64,000 nt of DNA from a virus, in IMG/VR virus record IMGVR_UViG_3300045922_000503, positions 1 to 64,000 of that record; one strand, given 5' to 3'. The translations under genes and the position numbers were made by a program. Below the pieces are notes generated by a model, which had not been told where the DNA came from, searched no databases, and saw nothing but the letters and a program-made list of their open reading frames with translations. Below, in pieces: positions 1-6,169 of the stretch. Each line of letters opens with the position of its first letter. The first letter of the stretch is position 1.

Positions 1-26
1 GCAGCGTTGTTGTTGTTGTTAGCCAT
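1..26 (-). CDS. Start of a small Asn-run protein (runs off left edge)
   Basis: Only the first eight or nine codons are in the window. They read Met-Ala followed by a run of Asn and then Ala, encoded by a GTT/AAC triplet repeat. The start is chosen because the 75 nt upstream are almost identical to those preceding the Met-Thr-Asn-run gene at 204-500, so the two are paralogous cassettes. A nonamer promoter candidate lies at 112-120. The function is unknown and the rest of the gene lies outside the window. Confidence 0.6.
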
Positions 27-98
27 GTTGCGTTCCCGGTGGGGCAAAGCCGGGTCCTCATTCGTTTTCTGCCCCTCGACTGCGAACCATTCGCAGTC
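24..98 (-). repeat. Duplicated 5' leader, copy 1
   Basis: This 75-nt block matches 498-572 at about 70 of 75 positions and covers the start codon and leader of the Asn-run genes. Read on the minus strand it begins with a perfect 9-bp hairpin at 78-98 (stem GACTGCGAA/TTCGCAGTC). The three loop bases are CCA here and TGG in copy 2 on the plus strand, as if the hairpin had flipped. Conservation of the stem while the loop inverts suggests the RNA or DNA hairpin itself matters. Confidence 0.85.
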
Positions 99-111
99 GT
101 ATTCCATAACT

Positions 112-120
112 ATTATGGGC
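112..120 (-). promoter_or_regulatory. GCCCATAAT promoter candidate
   Basis: On the minus strand this reads GCCCATAAT, one base at each end away from the GGCCATAAC element found before many transcription units in the window. It sits 13 nt before the leader hairpin at 78-98 and about 86 nt before the start codon at 26. The same CATAA core and following hairpin recur at 4369, 6098, 28314 and 53683. Confidence 0.45.
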
Positions 121-150
121 ACTTACGGCCCTATTTTAGTGGCGGAAGGC

Positions 151-200
151 TAAGACCACCCGAAGGTGTAGCCCCCTCCCCTTTGCCAGAGGGGAGGGGG
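151..200 (-). terminator. Stem-loop terminator block, copy A
   Basis: An 11-bp perfect stem at 172-182/190-200 (CCCCCTCCCCT against AGGGGAGGGGG, loop TTGCCAG) lies just 3' of the gene ending at 204. A small hairpin with a CGAA loop lies at 156-167. The whole block is repeated with changes at 585-637, after the next minus-strand gene. No long T-run follows, so it could also be an RNA-stabilising 3' structure. Confidence 0.6.
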
Positions 201-203
201 AGT

Positions 204-500
204 TCAGGCCCTGGCGGCCGCCTCGGCCGCCAGGGCGGAGGCTCGGGCGGTGGAGGCCCAGGCCTCCACCTGGGCGGCGGAGGACGCGGCGGCCTGGGCC
301 TCCGCCTCCCGGGCGTGCGCCCGGGTGGCCCGGGCGGCGGCCTGGGCGCACCAGGCGGCCCATCGGGCCCTATCCCGGGCGGAGGAGGCCGTCCGGGCAT
401 GGGCCGCCGCCGCCCGGGCGGCGGAGGCCACCGACCGGACGGCGGCGGCCGCCTCCCGGGGGGCGGAGGAGAAGGAGGTGGAGTTGTTGTTGTTAGTCAT
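204..500 (-). CDS. Asn-run, Ala/Arg-rich 98-aa protein
   Basis: The function is not recognised. The start at 500 is chosen because it gives Met-Thr-Asn-Asn-Asn-Asn-Ser and has the same leader as the partial gene at the left edge. After a Ser-rich head the protein is almost entirely Ala with regularly spaced Arg, His, Glu, Ser and Trp, consistent with one long helix or coiled coil. The coding DNA is extremely GC-rich and self-complementary: it has a 13-bp perfect stem at 208-220/224-236 and a 10-bp stem at 249-258/261-270 with a 2-nt spacer. The composition may be driven as much by these inverted repeats as by the protein. It is followed by a terminator block. It could encode a DNA-binding or structural helix, but that is a guess. 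Confidence 0.55.
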   Translation of the reverse strand: MTNNNNSTSFSSAPREAAAAVRSVASAARAAAAHARTASSARDRARWAAWCAQAAARATRAHAREAEAQAAASSAAQVEAWASTARASALAAEAAARA

Positions 501-572
501 GTTACGTTCCCGGTGGGGCAAAGCCGGGTCCTCATTCGTTGTCTGCCCCTCGACTGCGAATGGTTCGCAGTC
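498..572 (-). repeat. Duplicated 5' leader, copy 2
   Basis: This is the second copy of the 75-nt leader at 24-98, with a hairpin at 552-572 (stem GACTGCGAA/TTCGCAGTC, loop TGG on the plus strand). Unlike copy 1, no GGCCATAAC-type element lies upstream. The minus-strand sequence there instead reads CTACAAGATAT. The two cassettes therefore share leader, gene type and terminator but differ in the promoter. Confidence 0.85.
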
Positions 573-584
573 ATATCTTGTAGC

Positions 585-637
585 TAAGACCGCCCGAAGG
601 CGTAGCCTCCCTCCCCTTCGCCAGAGGGGGAGGGAGG
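585..637 (-). terminator. Stem-loop terminator block, copy B
   Basis: An 11-bp stem at 606-616/627-637 (CCTCCCTCCCC against GGGGAGGGAGG) is preceded by the same TAAGAC-CCGAAGG block as copy A. It lies just 3' of the gene ending at 649, so it marks the end of that minus-strand unit. A second, larger hairpin at 641-706 overlaps the stop codon. Confidence 0.6.
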
Positions 638-648
638 GACCCCCAAGG

Positions 649-1191
649 TCACCCTTCACACACCTGTCTCCAGGTGGATGTGAAGGTCCCCCCCATGACC
701 TTGGGGTCATACACCAGTGCGTTCGCGCACCAGAAGGTGCGCGACGCATTGGTGTCCTCAGGAGCCAGGTGGGGGTCCCACGGCTCCTGAGGGGACACAC
801 CGCCGCAGAAGGCGGTGACCAGGACGTACCGTCCTGGGATCACCTGCCCGCTGCGGCGGTCGCTGGCGGCGAATGCAATCACCGCCAGCAGGGACGATTC
901 GGGGCCCTCCGCCCCGACCGCAACCCGGGAAGCCCGGGCGCGAGCGGTGCGGAGGGCAAACGTGGTGGGCTCGTCCCAGCCCACCACGTCAGTCGCGACA
1001 AGGCCGCTCCGGCCAATGACGCGACCGAAGTCGACGTCAGTGACCATGAACGACCCGTCGCCGGGCAGGAGGAGGCGTTGCATCGCCTCCTCAATCACCT
1101 TGCCCACCTCAGGGTGGGCGATCAAGTGGTCTTTTGTTTTCGGGGGGACCACCATCACCCCGCCGCACCCTGTGCGGTAAAGATCTTGCAT
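649..1191 (-). CDS. Unknown 180-aa protein with hairpin-saturated coding DNA
   Basis: I do not recognise the family. The start at 1191 is chosen because GGAGGG lies 4-9 nt upstream; a longer reading up to 1350 lacks a ribosome-binding site. The protein is mixed alpha/beta in appearance with a Gly-Cys-Gly-Gly near the N-terminus and no membrane segment. Its coding DNA is remarkable for nearly back-to-back stem-loops: a 20-bp near-perfect hairpin at 711-755 with an AGAA loop, a competing roughly 20-bp hairpin at 752-798, a nested cruciform at 904-957, a 12-bp perfect stem at 960-989, and a compound hairpin at 641-706 across the stop codon. It is probably transcribed from the element at 1674. 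Confidence 0.8.
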   Translation of the reverse strand: MQDLYRTGCGGVMVVPPKTKDHLIAHPEVGKVIEEAMQRLLLPGDGSFMVTDVDFGRVIGRSGLVATDVVGWDEPTTFALRTARARASRVAVGAEGPESSLLAVIAFAASDRRSGQVIPGRYVLVTAFCGGVSPQEPWDPHLAPEDTNASRTFWCANALVYDPKVMGGTFTSTWRQVCEG

Positions 1192-1684
1192 TTGCCCTCC
1201 GTGGGCTTTTGCGACCCCATTGTCGCAGTACACGCACTGGGAATCGAACCCAGTCACAGCCGCCAAGGCGTGTAGTTGTCGAGTGCGTACATGATTTGAG
1301 CACGCTTTACCTCTTGCAGCAGGGGCTCGACACCTCCCGTAGAGCTGCAAGGGTTTGCCCTATTGCCGGGCCGGGTTCTCCTTTACCCCTCATGGCGGCA
1401 CGCGGCCACGTCTGGGTGTTGACGCGCCGATCCACGATGGAGATGGGGGGTACACTTCGCGTGCACCGAGCGCTTGTAGCCGCAGGGTCCTCGCTACAAG
1501 CCGAGGCCGGTGTTCAGGGTGTCCGGTCACCCGGGTCATCGAAGATGCGCATGGCGTCTCTTCTCCTCCCTCTGTGTACCTCTTTAGAGGCTCTGGGCTT
1601 GGGACCAGTGCGTGTGCTGACCGTCAGCAACGCAGCCACATTGAGGAGCGAGCAGATCAAGGACCTCGCAAGTGTTATGGCCAC
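1192..1684 (-). other. Long structured leader between promoter and 180-aa gene
   Basis: This 493-nt stretch has no convincing full-length gene. Reading on the minus strand from the promoter candidate at 1674-1682 it contains: a possible 12-codon peptide at 1514-1552 preceded by GGGAGGAGAAG; an 8-bp inverted repeat CTTGTAGC/GCTACAAG at 1473-1500; a closely similar one CTTGCAGC/GCTGCAAG at 1313-1351; a 28-codon open frame at 1307-1393; a 12-codon frame at 1254-1292; and a perfect tRNA-like T-arm at 1237-1253. I could not fold a complete cloverleaf. It may be a regulatory leader or a decayed tRNA region. Confidence 0.4.
1674..1682 (-). promoter_or_regulatory. GGCCATAAC promoter candidate
   Basis: This is an exact GGCCATAAC on the minus strand, ten bases beyond the end of the VWA gene and directed into the leader and the 180-aa gene. 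A GCGAG...CTCGC hairpin follows closely downstream. Confidence 0.5.
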
Positions 1685-3067
1685 TCACGTGCGGGCCTTG
1701 CCCCTGAACTGCTCGAACATCACGCCCCCTGTACCGGCCGCCAGCTTGGCCAGCTCCGGGTTCTTGGACTCCATCGCAAATCCGTGAACCCGGGTACCGG
1801 GGATGTCTGAGGGCTTGACGCCCTTGGCGGAGTTGTCGTCGTCGGTCAGGACGACGACTTCGGGGCGGTAGAGCATGGCCCCGCTGGCGACCTGCTCTTC
1901 TATGAACTTATGGGCAAACTTCACCGCCCCGGCGATGTCAGTACCGCCGCCACTGAAGCTGCCCTTGGTGAAGTCCCGAATGAGGGCGTGCGCCTCCTCG
2001 GGCGTGCTGGCGACGCGGACCCTCGACGAGGACGCGTCAAACACGCTGAGGTAGACCACAGCGTCCCCACTCAGGACCGCCTTCAGCCGGTTCATCACGA
2101 CACCTGTTGCCAGCAGGTGTCGTGATCCAAACATTGACCCGGACCCGTCCAGGGCGATGTAGATCGCCTGCCGGCGCTCTACACGCGTGACGCGCTCCCG
2201 TACCGGCAGCTGACCTGACACCGCCTGGTACAGGAAATAACCCGGGTTCTGCTGACGGGCCGCCCATGCTGTCGCCGGGACCTTTTGCAGTTCGTGCAGC
2301 CCCTTGATCGGGCGCTGACGAACCTCCGACCCCTCTGGGTCGGCCTCCACCTTCCGCTGCCTGCGCACTTGCAGCCTGGTGAAGCGGTCCAGGGTGCGGC
2401 TGACCTCTAGGATCAACCTGGCACCCTCTGGGTCGGCCATCTCCTGCGCGATCTGGGCCTCTTTGAGGTCCGGGTTGTTTTGGTTGGCCGCCCCCGTGGC
2501 CTTTTCCAACATCTCCCGTTCCTCTTCGGTCATGGACTCCACAATGTCCATGACCTCATTGATGTCGGAAGCCGGGTCCGCGGCCTCCGACGAGAAGATG
2601 GGGAGCGGCTGGCCCTCGCCGCTCCCCGAGCCCCCCTTCATCTTGGACAGCATGGCCAGAATGGCCACTGCCTTCTGAAGGGGGGTCGAGCCAGGAGCGG
2701 AGTCGTAGTTGAGCGAGTCAACAAACTCCGTCACCCGGCGGTTGTAGTTTTCCACCGCCATCAGGTGGGCCTTGATGGCGGTGGAATACACTGAGGTTAC
2801 CCCGCCCGACCCCCCGGGGAAGGCTCCCGCGACTGACCGCGGGATCTCCCACCGCGAAGCTGCGGGGTCCAGCTTCGCCTCCACCTCTTCGCGCAGATCG
2901 GCGCGATAGGCGGAGAGGGGGACGGTTTGGCCGCCGGCGGCCATCCGGGCTAGGTCCGTGACTAGGTCACGGCTGTAGCCCTTTAGGCCGACGGCGGCGG
3001 CCGCCTCTTTCATCTCCTCGACCGTGGGGTCGAGGAAGTCCAGAGGCGCTTTAGTCCGCCTTGACAT
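1685..3067 (-). CDS. VWA-domain protein, partner of the adjacent MoxR-type ATPase
   Basis: The 460-aa protein has a C-terminal von Willebrand factor A domain. The metal-ion-dependent adhesion motif is at residues 307-311 (DGSGS), followed by a GGGTD loop and a VVVLTDDD strand. The N-terminal 250 residues are helical and partly acidic. The start at 3067 is set by GGAGG six bases upstream; an ATG 12 bases earlier lacks such a site. VWA proteins of this layout (CobT, ViaA, CoxE-like) work with AAA+ ATPases in metal insertion or complex remodelling, and the next gene upstream is such an ATPase. The coding DNA carries many perfect stems, including 14 bp at 2750-2763/2773-2786 and 13 bp at 2094-2106/2114-2126. 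The substrate is unknown. Confidence 0.88.
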   Translation of the reverse strand: MSRRTKAPLDFLDPTVEEMKEAAAAVGLKGYSRDLVTDLARMAAGGQTVPLSAYRADLREEVEAKLDPAASRWEIPRSVAGAFPGGSGGVTSVYSTAIKAHLMAVENYNRRVTEFVDSLNYDSAPGSTPLQKAVAILAMLSKMKGGSGSGEGQPLPIFSSEAADPASDINEVMDIVESMTEEEREMLEKATGAANQNNPDLKEAQIAQEMADPEGARLILEVSRTLDRFTRLQVRRQRKVEADPEGSEVRQRPIKGLHELQKVPATAWAARQQNPGYFLYQAVSGQLPVRERVTRVERRQAIYIALDGSGSMFGSRHLLATGVVMNRLKAVLSGDAVVYLSVFDASSSRVRVASTPEEAHALIRDFTKGSFSGGGTDIAGAVKFAHKFIEEQVASGAMLYRPEVVVLTDDDNSAKGVKPSDIPGTRVHGFAMESKNPELAKLAAGTGGVMFEQFRGKART

Positions 3068-3151
3068 GCTGTCCTCCATGGTGACAGCTCTCCCGGGAAC
3101 AGCCGGGCCTGTGCGCCTCTTGGGGGGCGCTGCCCCGTCTCGCGATCAGAA

Positions 3152-4276
3152 TCAGATCTTTGTTTCGCTGATCGCGAGCTCCTGCAGGCGAACCGCCTGC
3201 TTCTGTGCTTCCGCCCGGGCGGCGCCCACCCGGGCCTTCAGGTCGTCTGGAAGCGACTTGAAAGTCGCTTCCGTTGCCTGAATGAGCCGCTTGGAAGCCT
3301 GTAGAAGCTTGATTGGAGACCCAGAGTTCTGGGCCTCCTTGCCGGCGGCCAGGAGGCCGTTCACCTCCTGGATCCACCGGGACACTACGCCCTCCGCAGC
3401 GGCCCGCTCCGCGGCGGCGGCGATTTCTTCTTCCACCCCGGCAGCCAGGCTGCCGAGGCCGTCCACGAATCGGAGGGCCAGGAGGTCCTCCTTCCGGGGG
3501 GAGCCATGGCCGTTCATCGCCGCCTGGGCGCGGACCACCCCGGCGGCGTGGACCGCTGTTCGGGGCGACACAGGCCGTCCCCCCTCAGCCCCCGCCTTCG
3601 CGAGTAGCTGGGCGAGGACGGGGGTCATGTCCCCGATCTTTGCCCCGGGGACTGCCTCCAGGAGGCGGAGGTAGTCCCCGGCTTCATACTTCTCCCACTC
3701 CACGCGAAGCTGGAGCGGGAACCTCTCAATCAGGGCATGGGCTGCGGGGCCCATGTCGCTGATATCTTCCGGGTCTTTGTTGGTCAGCCCGACGACGACC
3801 CGGGTCTTCATCGGGAACCGCTGCGCGCCCTTCCGCAGCTCCTTCGCGGTGAGGGTGTCCTTCAGGGCGAGAAGGACACTCGTGGGAGCGTCGAACAGCT
3901 CCTCAAACACCGCCCACTCGGCGTTGAGGAAGGACCTCTCCGGGTGGTACCGAAGTACCTTCTCCGTCTCCAGGGCAGTAAAGTCCAGACCGCCCCAGAG
4001 CGTGGCCTCGTCCATGCCCTCTCCGAAGGATTGGACGAATACGTCTGCTGAGGCGGCGGCCACCCGCCCCAGCCCCACGCTGGTCATCTCGCTCTTGCCG
4101 TGGCCAGCGGGGCCCCACAGCAAGAGGTTCTTCCCGCTGGCGATGGCCAGCGCCAACGCCGACGCGAATGCGTCGGCATAGACGAAACCGGCCGCCTCAA
4201 GGGCGGCCAGGATCGTCTGCCTAAGGTTGGCAGAGGAAGAAGAAGAAGAAGAAGAAGCAGAGATGCGCGCGTTCAT
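3152..4276 (-). CDS. MoxR/CobS-like AAA+ ATPase
   Basis: The 374-aa protein has a Walker A GPAGHGKS at residues 55-62, a Walker B-like acidic stretch (VFEELFD) and a sensor region with TNKDPED followed by an arginine-containing ERF. This order fits the MoxR/CobS branch of AAA+ proteins. Residues 7-15 are Ala followed by a Ser run encoded by a GAA/TTC triplet repeat. AGGGG lies just upstream of the start. It is the first gene of an operon with the VWA gene and is preceded by a promoter element at 4369. Perfect hairpins recur in the coding DNA, for example GGAAGCGACTT/AAGTCGCTTCC at 3249-3272 and an 11-bp stem over the stop codon at 3139-3178. The role (remodelling or metal chelation) is inferred from the family. 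Confidence 0.9.
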   Translation of the reverse strand: MNARISASSSSSSSSANLRQTILAALEAAGFVYADAFASALALAIASGKNLLLWGPAGHGKSEMTSVGLGRVAAASADVFVQSFGEGMDEATLWGGLDFTALETEKVLRYHPERSFLNAEWAVFEELFDAPTSVLLALKDTLTAKELRKGAQRFPMKTRVVVGLTNKDPEDISDMGPAAHALIERFPLQLRVEWEKYEAGDYLRLLEAVPGAKIGDMTPVLAQLLAKAGAEGGRPVSPRTAVHAAGVVRAQAAMNGHGSPRKEDLLALRFVDGLGSLAAGVEEEIAAAAERAAAEGVVSRWIQEVNGLLAAGKEAQNSGSPIKLLQASKRLIQATEATFKSLPDDLKARVGAARAEAQKQAVRLQELAISETKI

Positions 4277-4340
4277 AGCAACCCCTGCCAGCTATTGCCG
4301 CTGGCGAGCGATGGGCAGGCTATTGGTGCCTGCATGAAGA

Positions 4341-4377
4341 CTGGGAGCCATTCCCAGCTGTCAATGTTGTTATGGCC
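4341..4377 (-). promoter_or_regulatory. GGCCATAAC promoter plus leader hairpin
   Basis: The exact nonamer is at 4369-4377. A CTGGG/CCCAG hairpin with an AATGGCT loop lies 11 nt downstream at 4341-4357. This is the same arrangement as at 6098, 19510, 28314 and 53683. It would drive the MoxR-VWA operon. Confidence 0.6.
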
Positions 4378-4433
4378 AACTCCTTGAAACCTAACAGAAA
4401 ACTTCAGTTGATTCCGAAGTTTTCCAGCACGGC

Positions 4434-6050
4434 TCACACGCCCGTGCAGTAGTACAGAGCTTCTCGAAGATCGTAGACGTTCATCTCCGTTCTCCCGCTC
4501 ATGGCCATGCAGGACACCGCCACAGAGAGGATCATCTCTTTATTTCGGCCGAACCGCAGGGCGATCTCGGCCTCCTTCGCAAAGACAGGGTCGCGATCTG
4601 CCTCAGGAAGACCGGGCGCCCGGTGCCCGATGATCTTCCGAGCTTGGCGGACTGCTTCGGCGATCGACGCGCTGGTGCGCAGGCCGAAGTCTCTTGCGTC
4701 GGGTGCCGGGGGCCCATCTGCCGGCATGTGAACCAAGATGGGGCTGGTAGCCGTAGCAGGGGCGCTACAGAACGTTGGGTCTACCTCGTCGAGGGTTACA
4801 GTGTACACGACCAGGGGCCTGTCACTGCGCCTGACATCAGGATCTTGGCGCGTATCCGCAATCCAGCTGTCCCATGCGAGAGGCAGGCTGCCCTTTCCTG
4901 TGGGGGAAGCGGTACCTTCCCCGGATACCTCCTTCGAGAACATGTCCGCTTCGTCCAACAGCAGGATCCCGTGCGCGGCAGCTTCGACCTCTCCGAGGTG
5001 AGCTAACCCCCTTTCCCGCCGCCCGTACATCGCCCGCTTGGTTGCTGTGTAGTGAGGGGCGCGCAGAGGCCGGTGTACCGGGTTCCACTTCCCCCTAAGA
5101 AGCATATCTTGATACTCCTCCAACGTAGGGGGGCTGGTGCAGGAGGGACGGTAGCCCGTCTGCCTGCGTGCCTCAAAGGGCAGACATGCCAGATACCACC
5201 CCAGGTCCTCACCAGAAAGACCTGTTAGAGGGTCCGTTTCCCCGGCCAAGGGTGGCGGGAAGATGCTGGCCATCCTGCTTGCCAGCATGACTCTACCGCA
5301 CCCCCAGTGCCCGCTGAGGATGACGTCGTGTCGCCCGGCGACCGCTACTGCAGCGGCTCTGAGCACCCAAGGGAATAGCCCGACTTTCTTCCCGCTGCCC
5401 GGCGGAATGACACAGATGTCCGCCATGTCTTTCTCATGCAGGAAGGACGTCCGCAAGGACCGCTCTGGCGGGGGGCAGACCGCGGCTAACGCCTCTGGAA
5501 GGCTCTTCAGGTTGTCTACCAGCACCAGATCTGCCATTGCAGTCATCTGGCTGTCGAGCAGTACAGAGGACTTGCGGGGAGAAGGCAGCACGAGCCGTAC
5601 CCGCTCCCCTGTCTCCCTGTGGCGCTGGCGCACCCAGCGAGCCAGTAGGCCGTCACAGCCGCGCATGAAAGCTTCTCCCACCTTATCTATGGCCCCGACG
5701 AAGTAGGTCCTGCTCATCTGGTCCAGGTCGTTAGGGATGATTCCTGCTGCCAGCAGGACTGCCGCTGCTACGGGGAAGCTCAGAACGTCCTCTTCCTTAG
5801 CAGGGACGCTTTCTAGATCCGTATCCGGGTAGGATACGCACGCCTTCAGGTGAAAAGGTCCCGAGAAGCGATGGCCAAAACTGGAGCGCAGAGCGAGCGC
5901 GACTACCTCCGCCAGTTGCTTAGCTGCGTCCTCAGTGTACACCCCTTCTACGCGGAAAGGCTGGATGGCCGGGTCTTGACTCACTTGGATGGGTACCACA
6001 ACCCCAAGGTGGTCAAGGTGAGGAATGACGGCGTTGACGACGGTATTCAT
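4434..6050 (-). CDS. ComM/Mg-chelatase-like ATPase with degenerate Walker A
   Basis: The 538-aa protein follows the ComM/YifB plan: an N-terminal Lon-like domain (about residues 1-200), then a Mg-chelatase AAA+ core. The region RPLRAPHYTATK aligns with the ComM signature RPFRSPHHS, and a clear Walker B (ILLLDEAD) is present. The Walker A position, residues 247-254, reads GHWGCGRV: the catalytic Lys is Arg and the following Ser/Thr is Val. ATP hydrolysis is therefore doubtful. ComM proteins are branch-migration helicases in natural transformation; Mg-chelatase I subunits insert metal into porphyrins. It has its own promoter element at 6098 and is divergent from the fibre gene. Whether it works with the nearby MoxR-VWA pair is inference. 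Confidence 0.82.
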   Translation of the reverse strand: MNTVVNAVIPHLDHLGVVVPIQVSQDPAIQPFRVEGVYTEDAAKQLAEVVALALRSSFGHRFSGPFHLKACVSYPDTDLESVPAKEEDVLSFPVAAAVLLAAGIIPNDLDQMSRTYFVGAIDKVGEAFMRGCDGLLARWVRQRHRETGERVRLVLPSPRKSSVLLDSQMTAMADLVLVDNLKSLPEALAAVCPPPERSLRTSFLHEKDMADICVIPPGSGKKVGLFPWVLRAAAVAVAGRHDVILSGHWGCGRVMLASRMASIFPPPLAGETDPLTGLSGEDLGWYLACLPFEARRQTGYRPSCTSPPTLEEYQDMLLRGKWNPVHRPLRAPHYTATKRAMYGRRERGLAHLGEVEAAAHGILLLDEADMFSKEVSGEGTASPTGKGSLPLAWDSWIADTRQDPDVRRSDRPLVVYTVTLDEVDPTFCSAPATATSPILVHMPADGPPAPDARDFGLRTSASIAEAVRQARKIIGHRAPGLPEADRDPVFAKEAEIALRFGRNKEMILSVAVSCMAMSGRTEMNVYDLREALYYCTGV

Positions 6051-6068
6051 GCTGATCTCCTTACGCGG

Positions 6069-6106
6069 CTGCCGGGCGATTCCAGCAGGGCGCTCTTGTT
6101 ATGGCC
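6069..6106 (-). promoter_or_regulatory. GGCCATAAC promoter plus leader hairpin
   Basis: The exact nonamer is at 6098-6106. A 7-bp hairpin (CTGCTGG/CCGGCAG with one G-U pair, loop starting AAT) lies at 6069-6088. The start of the ComM-like gene lies 48 nt downstream of the nonamer. Confidence 0.6.
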
Positions 6107-6169
6107 TGCTCCGTTGACCACGGCCCCCTTGCGTGGCATGGTTCAGCAAGATTTCTCCACCGAGGTGGC

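Noticed and set aside
39-1275. Long Gly/Pro/Ala-rich open frames on the plus strand
   Set aside because: They are antisense to the GC-rich minus-strand genes, have no ribosome-binding sites and owe their length to the lack of AT-rich stop codons.
1215-1351. Complete tRNA gene on the minus strand
   Set aside because: A perfect T-arm and a 7-bp acceptor-like pairing exist, but only about 30 nt separate them, too few for D and anticodon arms, and longer readings do not pair. Kept as a finding, not as a tRNA.
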